5,316 bases of DNA from Bacteroidota bacterium (lineage in GTDB: Bacteria > Bacteroidota > Bacteroidia > Chitinophagales > Chitinophagaceae), in assembly GCA_023427575.1 (NCBI GenBank), contig JAEZAY010000032.1, positions 1-5,316 on the forward strand, given 5' to 3'. Both the position numbers and the translations under genes were made by a program. The notes under the pieces are model-generated. The model had not been told where the DNA came from. It did not search any database and was given only the letters and a program-made list of their open reading frames with translations. Shown here piece by piece: positions 1 through 5,316 of the stretch; the first letter of the stretch is position 1, and each line of letters starts with the position of its first letter.

Positions 1-1114
<1,114 letters not shown>

Positions 1115-1121
1115 TTAAAAA

Positions 1122-1127
1122 CCTTCT
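1122..1127 (-). promoter_or_regulatory. Shine-Dalgarno-like site of the ABC-F gene
   Basis: On the minus strand this reads AGAAGG, five of six matches to AGGAGG, seven bases before the ATG at 1114. It supports that start. It is notable because the three sdh genes and the right-hand gene show no comparable site, as is common in Bacteroidota. Confidence 0.5.
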
Positions 1128-1137
1128 TTTTGAGGCG

Positions 1138-1145
1138 CAAAGGTA
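1138..1145 (-). promoter_or_regulatory. Candidate promoter (-7 box) of the ABC-F gene
   Basis: The minus strand reads TACCTTTG, a perfect match to the Bacteroidota -7 element TAnnTTTG. The expected upstream TTTG is not clear; only a weak GTTTC lies about 15 bases further up. Transcription would start near 1131, giving a leader of about 17 nt. Its position between the sdh terminator and the ABC-F start suggests the gene has its own promoter. Eight-base matches occur by chance, so the call rests partly on position. Confidence 0.5.
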
Positions 1146-1211
1146 CTAAATAACGGACCCGAAACCCAGTTTGAGGTAAAAGAGTTTGTTATAATGGTCC
1201 TTTAGCTGACT

Positions 1212-1243
1212 AAAAAAAAATCCGGCCGGAATACCCGGCCGGA
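1212..1243 (-). terminator. Intrinsic terminator of the sdh operon
   Basis: Read on the minus strand, a perfect 9-bp GC-rich stem (TCCGGCCGG / CCGGCCGGA) encloses a 5-nt loop (GTATT) and is followed at once by nine T residues. This is a textbook rho-independent terminator about 30 bases after the sdhB stop. The T-tract lies on one side only, so it acts on minus-strand transcription. It separates sdhCAB from the co-directional ABC-F gene downstream. Confidence 0.93.
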
Positions 1244-1273
1244 ATAAGTTATGTATTAATGAAGGCCCGGACC

Positions 1274-2044
1274 TTACGGATTCGGGTCGACTGTTAAAGA
1301 TGCCTTCATGTATTCGGAATTTAATCGCGAAATCGTGGTGATCGGAATTTCCTTCGGACAAACGGCCTCGCAGGCGCCGGTAAAAGTACAGGAACCAAAT
1401 CCTTCCCTATCCATTTGAGCCACCATGCTAAGCACACGGTTTTTTCTTTCGGGGGCACCCTGCGGCAACAAAGCCAGATGGGAAACTTTAGATGACATAA
1501 ATAACATGGCCGAACTGTTTTTACAGGCCGCCACGCAGGCTCCACAACCAATACAGGCAGCGGCGGCGAAAGAAGCATCGGCTTTTTCTTTTTCCACCGG
1601 GGTCGCATTGGCATCCACGGCATTTCCGGTATTCACCGAAATATACCCTCCGGCCTGAATTATACGATCGAAAGCAGAGCGGTCAACCATCAGATCTTTG
1701 ATAACCGGAAAGCTTTGAGCCCGCCAGGGTTCAACCACAACGGTTTCACCATCTTTGAAGGCACGCATATGCAACTGGCAAACAGTGGTTCCCTTCCAGG
1801 GGCCATGAGGCCGGCCATTGATATGCATTGAGCAGGAACCACAGATTCCTTCACGGCAATCATGATCAAAAGCGATGGGATCCTGCCCTTCACCGATCAG
1901 GCGTTCATTCAACACATCAAACATTTCCAGAAAAGACATTTCCGTGGATACATCCTTCACCTCATAAGAAACAAAGTTTCCTTTCTCCGCTGCGTTTTTC
2001 TGTCTCCAGACTTTCAGGTTCAGATTTATTGTTGTATGGTCCAT
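1274..2044 (-). CDS. sdhB: Succinate dehydrogenase/fumarate reductase iron-sulfur subunit
   Basis: Electron-transfer subunit of complex II (256 residues). It carries electrons between the FAD of SdhA and the haem/quinone sites of SdhC on the cytoplasmic face of the membrane. The N-terminal ferredoxin-type domain has C63, C68, C71 and C89 for the [2Fe-2S] cluster (CREGICGSC, then C89). The C-terminal domain has C164, C167, C170 and C174, then C219, C225 and C229-Pro. By analogy with E. coli SdhB, C164/C167/C170/C229 hold [4Fe-4S] and C174/C219/C225 hold [3Fe-4S]. All eleven cluster ligands are present. C174 is followed by Lys rather than the Pro of the common CxxCxxCxxxCP pattern; I recall the same in Bacteroides FrdB. 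It is the last gene of the operon, 133 bp after sdhA, with a terminator 30 bp downstream. No Shine-Dalgarno is seen; the start fits family length. The direction of catalysis (succinate oxidation or fumarate reduction) cannot be read from this subunit. Confidence 0.97.
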   Translation of the reverse strand: MDHTTINLNLKVWRQKNAAEKGNFVSYEVKDVSTEMSFLEMFDVLNERLIGEGQDPIAFDHDCREGICGSCSMHINGRPHGPWKGTTVCQLHMRAFKDGETVVVEPWRAQSFPVIKDLMVDRSAFDRIIQAGGYISVNTGNAVDANATPVEKEKADASFAAAACIGCGACVAACKNSSAMLFMSSKVSHLALLPQGAPERKNRVLSMVAQMDREGFGSCTFTGACEAVCPKEIPITTISRLNSEYMKASLTVDPNP

Positions 2045-2063
2045 AGACTAATTTGATAATTTG

Positions 2064-2075
2064 GAATTCGAATTC
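2064..2075. repeat. 12-bp perfect palindrome upstream of sdhB
   Basis: GAATTCGAATTC is self-complementary and lies 20 bases upstream of the sdhB start. It is flanked by the complementary pair GATAA (2055-2059) and TTATC (2077-2081), so a longer imperfect hairpin is possible in the sdhA-sdhB intercistronic RNA. No known motif is recognised; the function, if any, is unknown. Confidence 0.4.
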
Positions 2076-2149
2076 GTTATCCGGACTAAGCGCCTAATTC
2101 TTTATTTCTGCATATCCCGATGTTCAGCGTTCTAATGAAATCAAATCGC

Positions 2150-2172
2150 CCTGAAACCTGTCAGGCTCAGGT
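2150..2172 (-). other. Intercistronic hairpin after sdhA
   Basis: Two nested CCTG/CAGG repeats (2150-2153 with 2168-2171, and 2157-2160 with 2162-2165) begin six bases after the sdhA stop. An alternative fold pairs ACCTG (2156-2160) with CAGGT (2168-2172) around a 7-nt loop. No T-tract follows on the minus strand, so it is not a standard terminator. It could be an RNA-processing or 3'-end-stabilising element. The structure is visible; the role is a guess. Confidence 0.35.
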
Positions 2173-2177
2173 CTTCC

Positions 2178-4151
2178 CTACTTATAACTTCTTTGGGTAG
2201 GTTTGGCGATTTCAAAATTCAGGTTCTCTTTATGCATCTGCCAGTTGCTTTCGCCCATAAACTCCCAGGCGGCAACAAAAGCAAAATTTTCGTCATCTCT
2301 TTTGGCTTCCCCTTCTTCGGTTTGCATTTCTTCGCGGAAATGGCCGCCACAACTCTCGTGTCGCTGCAGGGCATCATTACACATTAACTCGCCCAGTTCA
2401 ATAAAATCGGCTACCCGGTTTGCTTTATCCAGCTCGTTATTGACTTCATTGATTTTTCCGGGAATTCGCAGATCCGACCAAAATTCCTTTTTCAGTTCCT
2501 GGATTTCGGCAATGGCTTCCTGCAGTCCTTTTGCGTTTCTGGCCATACCGCATTTTTCCCACATGATCTTTCCAAGACGCTTGTGAAAACTTTCTACCGT
2601 TTGCTTTCCATTGATGCTCATCAGCGTATTGATCCGGTCGCTTACTTCTTTTTCGGCCAGAACAAAGGCAGGATGATCGGTGGGTATGGCCGCCGTTGCA
2701 ATTTCATCGGCCAGGTAGTTGCCGATTGTGTAGGGGATTACGAAATAACCATCGGCCAAACCCTGCATCAGGGCTGAAGCGCCCAAACGATTGGCACCAT
2801 GGTCGGAGAAGTTTGCTTCGCCTAACGCATAGAGGCCGGGAACCGTTGTCATCAGTTCATAATCCACCCATAAGCCACCCATTGTATAATGTACGGCCGG
2901 GTAAATACGCATGGGTGATGTATATGGATCTTCACCGGTAATCTTCTGGTACATGTCGAACAGGTTGCCATATTTCTCTTTCACCACTTCCTTACCCATC
3001 CGGATCAGTGATTCACGATCAAGATTAGTAAGTCCCTGTTTATTTGCTTCCCCTCTTCCATACCTTTCAATGGCTGCCGCAAAATCGAGGTATACCGCCA
3101 TCTTCGATGCGCCAACACCGTAGCCTTCGTCACATCTTTCTTTTGCTGCCCTTGAAGCCACATCGCGCGGAACAAGGTTTCCAAATGCGGGATAGCGGCG
3201 TTCCAGGTAATAATCTCTTTCCCCTTCAGGGATATCGGCCGGCTTGCGATTGTCGCCCTTCGTTTTTGGTACCCAGATCCGGCCATCGTTTCGCAATGAT
3301 TCCGACATTAGGGTCAGTTTGCTCTGGTGATCGCCACTTACGGGGATACAGGTGGGGTGTATCTGCGTGAAGCAGGGATTTCCAAAGTAGGCCCCCTTTT
3401 TATGCGCTTTCCATATCGCCGTAACATTACTTCCCATTGCATTGGTGGATAGATAAAATACATTCCCGTATCCGCCGCTGCATAACAGTACCGCATGACC
3501 GAAATGACGTTCCAGCTCGCCGGTTATCAGGTTGCGGCAGATCACTCCTCTTGCTTTTCCGTCAATCTTCACTATATCCAGCATTTCGTGCCTGCTGTAC
3601 ATGCTTACATTTCCCAGTGCTACCTGCCTTTCCAAAGCCTGGTAGGCTCCGATCAGTAACTGCTGCCCCGTTTGACCGGCGGCATAAAATGTACGCTGAA
3701 CCTGCGTTCCGCCAAAAGAACGATTGCTCAGCAATCCTCCGTATTCGCGGGCAAAGGGAACACCCTGGGCAACGCACTGATCAATAATATTGGCACTGAC
3801 TTCTGCCAGGCGATGCACATTGGCCTCTCTTGCCCGGTAGTCGCCGCCTTTTACCGTATCATAAAACAAACGAAAAACACTGTCGCCGTCATTCTGATAA
3901 TTTTTCGCGGCATTGATGCCTCCCTGCGCGGCAATAGAGTGCGCCCGGCGCGGGCTATCCTGAAAACAAAAAGCTTTTACTTTATAACCCAGCTCTCCCA
4001 GCGCGGCGGCTGCAGAAGCGCCCGCCAAACCAGTTCCTATTACAATAATTTCCAGTTTCCGCTTATTGGATGGGTTCACCAGTTTCACATGTCCTTTATA
4101 GTCGTTCCACTTATTCTCTAATGGCCCATCCGGTATTTTTGAATTAAGCAT
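2178..4151 (-). CDS. sdhA: Succinate dehydrogenase/fumarate reductase flavoprotein subunit
   Basis: Catalytic subunit of complex II (657 residues), interconverting succinate and fumarate in the cytoplasm and linking the TCA cycle to the quinone pool. The FAD-binding Rossmann motif is GTGLAG (39-44). H71 in [11 protein letters not shown] matches the His that binds FAD covalently in SdhA/FrdA (E. coli H45). Active-site residues by alignment with E. coli SdhA are H265 (HPT), S283-E284, R329 (PRDVASR), H421 (HYTMGG) and R455 (GANRLG); all key positions are filled. [16 protein letters not shown] (442-457) is the second FAD-contact block. It is longer than E. coli SdhA (588), with an N-terminal extension of about 33 residues before the Rossmann strand and a longer C-terminal helical region, as in Bacteroidota homologues I recall. 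It sits 62 bp after sdhC. No Shine-Dalgarno is visible; the start fits the family N-terminus. SDH and FRD cannot be told apart from sequence alone. Confidence 0.98.
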   Translation of the reverse strand: MLNSKIPDGPLENKWNDYKGHVKLVNPSNKRKLEIIVIGTGLAGASAAAALGELGYKVKAFCFQDSPRRAHSIAAQGGINAAKNYQNDGDSVFRLFYDTVKGGDYRAREANVHRLAEVSANIIDQCVAQGVPFAREYGGLLSNRSFGGTQVQRTFYAAGQTGQQLLIGAYQALERQVALGNVSMYSRHEMLDIVKIDGKARGVICRNLITGELERHFGHAVLLCSGGYGNVFYLSTNAMGSNVTAIWKAHKKGAYFGNPCFTQIHPTCIPVSGDHQSKLTLMSESLRNDGRIWVPKTKGDNRKPADIPEGERDYYLERRYPAFGNLVPRDVASRAAKERCDEGYGVGASKMAVYLDFAAAIERYGRGEANKQGLTNLDRESLIRMGKEVVKEKYGNLFDMYQKITGEDPYTSPMRIYPAVHYTMGGLWVDYELMTTVPGLYALGEANFSDHGANRLGASALMQGLADGYFVIPYTIGNYLADEIATAAIPTDHPAFVLAEKEVSDRINTLMSINGKQTVESFHKRLGKIMWEKCGMARNAKGLQEAIAEIQELKKEFWSDLRIPGKINEVNNELDKANRVADFIELGELMCNDALQRHESCGGHFREEMQTEEGEAKRDDENFAFVAAWEFMGESNWQMHKENLNFEIAKPTQRSYK

Positions 4152-4213
4152 AAGTAAGTTTAGGAATTGATCTAAAAAATATTTTCAGCCTGGATTGTTT
4201 TTCTGAAACCGGT

Positions 4214-4891
4214 TTATTTAACCCAGCCCAGATAAATCGCAACGGGCATACTTGCAAACAAAGCCGAGATAATTACGGCATACCAGAATCCTATGTTCTT
4301 AAACAGCGATACATAACGGCGGTTGTAAACGCCCAGGGTTCTGAAAGCACTGTGAAAACCATGAATCAGATGAAAGGCCAGCGAAATACATCCCAGCACA
4401 TACAGAACAACCACCACCGGATTTTGAAATACATCCACCATCCGGGCGAACAGGTTATGATAGGATTTTCCTTCAATTTCTTCCAGTCCGGTAATTCTTG
4501 AAGGAACCCAGAAATGCGCGATGTGCATGATCAGAAAAAGCAATAAAAGGGTACCCAGCAAACCCATCGATCTGCTATACCATTTACTGCCTCTTTCACC
4601 AAGGTTCACCTGATAACCCTGGCCGCGGCGCTGACGATTAGTTACTTCCAGCGAATAACCCTGAATGATATGCAGTATAAATCCGGCGAACAACACATAT
4701 TCCATTGCCCGGATTACCCAGGAAGAACCCATAAAATGAGCAGCCCGGTTAAACATATCTCCATTGTCGTTTGCAAAAATGCAAAGATTCAGGCCCACAT
4801 GAATAATCAGAAAACTAATAAGAAAAAGACCCGTCACAGCCATTACAAACTTTTTGCCGACGGAAGAGGTTAAGATTGCGGACCAATTCAT
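4214..4891 (-). CDS. sdhC: Succinate dehydrogenase cytochrome b subunit, b558 family
   Basis: Membrane anchor and haem b subunit of complex II (225 residues), exchanging electrons between SdhB and (mena)quinone. Five hydrophobic segments lie at about 15-37, 62-82, 107-129, 158-180 and 200-222, the layout of the single-anchor b558 type found in Bacillus SdhC and Wolinella FrdC. That explains the absence of sdhD. Likely axial ligands for two b haems are H31 (TM1), H74 (TM2), H123 or H126 (TM3) and H174 or H177 (TM4); TM5 has no His. The N-terminus (SSVGKKFVMAVTGLFL) and SKWYSRSMGLLGTLLLL (102-118) are typical of Bacteroidota members as I remember them. It is first in the operon, with a predicted leader of about 138 nt. 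There is no Shine-Dalgarno before the ATG. The missing transmembrane Glu relative to Wolinella FrdC is treated as a finding. Confidence 0.95.
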   Translation of the reverse strand: MNWSAILTSSVGKKFVMAVTGLFLISFLIIHVGLNLCIFANDNGDMFNRAAHFMGSSWVIRAMEYVLFAGFILHIIQGYSLEVTNRQRRGQGYQVNLGERGSKWYSRSMGLLGTLLLLFLIMHIAHFWVPSRITGLEEIEGKSYHNLFARMVDVFQNPVVVVLYVLGCISLAFHLIHGFHSAFRTLGVYNRRYVSLFKNIGFWYAVIISALFASMPVAIYLGWVK

Positions 4892-5009
4892 GTAAAAGTA
4901 TTTTTCTTTAAATCATCCCAGTACAACAGAGCTTTCATTTTCTGGCGGATGAAAACTGTTTCAGTCAATCAAATAAATGGATTAAACGAACCGGAAAATT
5001 AACTTCGCT

Positions 5010-5030
5010 CTTAACAAATTATTTGCTAAG
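5010..5030. repeat. 21-bp near-perfect palindrome, operator-like
   Basis: The arms of CTTAACAAAT-T-ATTTGCTAAG match at nine of ten positions; the one mismatch is 5014 against 5026. It lies just downstream of the predicted sdh -7 box, so it would cover roughly the first 20 transcribed bases. That suits either a dimeric repressor site or an RNA hairpin at the 5' end of the transcript, where the mismatch becomes a G-U pair. I do not recognise it as a known regulator motif. Confidence 0.5.
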
Positions 5031-5035
5031 CCACG

Positions 5036-5065
5036 CAAAAATAACGCAGAAGCTCCAATTTGCAA
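5036..5065 (-). promoter_or_regulatory. Candidate promoter of the sdhCAB operon
   Basis: On the minus strand TTG (5065-5063) is followed after 19 bases by TATTTTTG (5043-5036), a perfect TAnnTTTG with spacing usual for Bacteroidota primary-sigma promoters. It is the only full match I found on this strand within about 200 bp upstream of sdhC. Transcription would start near 5029, leaving a leader of about 138 nt. No experimental start site is available. Confidence 0.5.
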
Positions 5066-5196
5066 GGTATGAAGGGAAGAAAATTGTAAATCAAAAAACC
5101 AAAACGGTACAATATCTGGGAATGGCATGATGGATCAGCATTTCGTGATTCAGCCATGTTCATACCATTTCATATCCCGGATCCGGATAACTGAAA

Positions 5197-5229
5197 TTGA
5201 ATCCTGATTTTCAGAATTCCCTATCTTAG
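5197..5229 (+). promoter_or_regulatory. Candidate promoter of the right-hand gene
   Basis: TTG (5197-5199), 22 bases, then TATCTTAG (5222-5229), one base off TAnnTTTG. A start near 5236 would leave a leader of only about 13 nt before the ATG at 5249. The spacing and position are reasonable, but the -7 box is imperfect. Confidence 0.4.
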
Positions 5230-5248
5230 CCGCTTAAAAACCAACAGA

Positions 5249-5316
5249 ATGAGAAATGACGAGGACTTTGAAGCCAACCTCGCTGGAGAAGAAGGCCAAA
5301 GTGAAGAATCCAAAAC
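5249..5316 (+). CDS. Hypothetical protein, acidic N-terminus (3' end missing)
   Basis: Only 22 codons are visible before the right edge, too few to assign a family. The peptide begins MRNDEDFEANLAGEEGQ and has eight Asp/Glu and two basic residues, with no signal peptide or membrane segment in view, so this end is probably cytoplasmic and disordered. It is divergent from sdhCAB across a 357-bp gap. The start is chosen because a promoter-like box lies 20 bases upstream and the frame stays open to the edge. An overlapping ATG at 5256 in another frame is also open but would give a Lys/Thr-rich peptide and is less favoured. No Shine-Dalgarno is seen. Confidence 0.5.
   Translation, partial: MRNDEDFEANLAGEEGQSEESK

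Larger units (their letters stand above)
4892..5248. other. Divergent intergenic region between sdhC and the right-hand gene
   Basis: These 357 bp hold no convincing coding sequence. They contain a candidate sdh promoter (minus), a candidate promoter for the right-hand gene (plus), a 21-bp palindrome at the predicted sdh start, and several small inverted repeats: TTTCAT/ATGAAA (4933-4938 with 4949-4954), TGAAA/TTTCA (4950-4954 with 4959-4963), CCGGATCCGG (5177-5186) and CTGAAA/TTTCAG (5191-5196 with 5209-5214). I see no tRNA, riboswitch or terminator. Confidence 0.7.

Noticed and set aside
1146..1361. Minus-strand 71-codon frame overlapping the 3' end of sdhB
   Set aside because: It runs through the sdh terminator hairpin and overlaps sdhB in another frame; the peptide is not recognisable.
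2203..4121. Several plus-strand open frames (up to 149 codons) inside sdhA
   Set aside because: They lie antisense to a fully conserved flavoprotein and are explained by its codon composition.
4152..4213. AAACCGGTTT palindrome (4206-4215) at the sdhC stop as a possible terminator
   Set aside because: It is only 10 bp with no room for a loop and no T-tract, and it lies inside an operon whose genes must be co-expressed.
4892..5248. A missing sdhD or a small membrane gene upstream of sdhC
   Set aside because: No suitable frame is present, and the b558-type SdhC with five membrane segments does not need a second anchor.
5256..5316. Alternative ATG at 5256 in another frame for the right-hand gene
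   Set aside because: It is also open to the edge but gives a Lys/Thr-rich peptide; the ATG at 5249 has the more natural codon pattern. Too little sequence to be certain.

Overview
The window reads as chromosomal core DNA of a member of the phylum Bacteroidota. The succinate dehydrogenase/fumarate reductase proteins closely resemble what I remember of that phylum (single b558-type membrane anchor, a roughly 657-residue flavoprotein, CxxCxxCxxxCK in the iron-sulfur subunit). The candidate promoters fit the Bacteroidota pattern (TTTG, then TAnnTTTG) rather than -35/-10 boxes, and three of the four visible starts have no clear Shine-Dalgarno. The class cannot be fixed from the sequence alone.

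Layout from left to right: (1) 1-1114, minus strand: the N-terminal 371 codons of a YbiT-type ABC-F ATPase, whose 3' end lies beyond the left edge. (2) 1115-1273: a short 5' region for that gene with a perfect TAnnTTTG box, and a strong intrinsic terminator for the operon upstream. (3) 1274-4891, minus strand: a complete respiratory complex II operon transcribed sdhC-sdhA-sdhB, with gaps of 62 and 133 bp. (4) 4892-5248: a 357-bp divergent intergenic region with a candidate promoter on each strand and a 21-bp near-perfect palindrome at the predicted sdh transcription start. (5) 5249-5316, plus strand: the first 22 codons of an unidentified acidic protein that runs off the right edge.

The three sdh products form one membrane enzyme. 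SdhA oxidises succinate (or reduces fumarate) at covalently bound FAD, SdhB carries electrons through three iron-sulfur clusters, and SdhC holds the probable di-haem quinone site in the membrane. The ABC-F gene is co-directional but separated from sdh by the terminator and probably has its own promoter. Its expected role is on the ribosome, so it has no evident functional link to complex II.

I see no new multi-gene system, mobile element, CRISPR array or RNA gene. The most interesting items are the ABC-F protein, in which one of the two composite ATP sites appears to have lost both its Walker A and its signature motif, and the palindrome over the predicted sdh start site.
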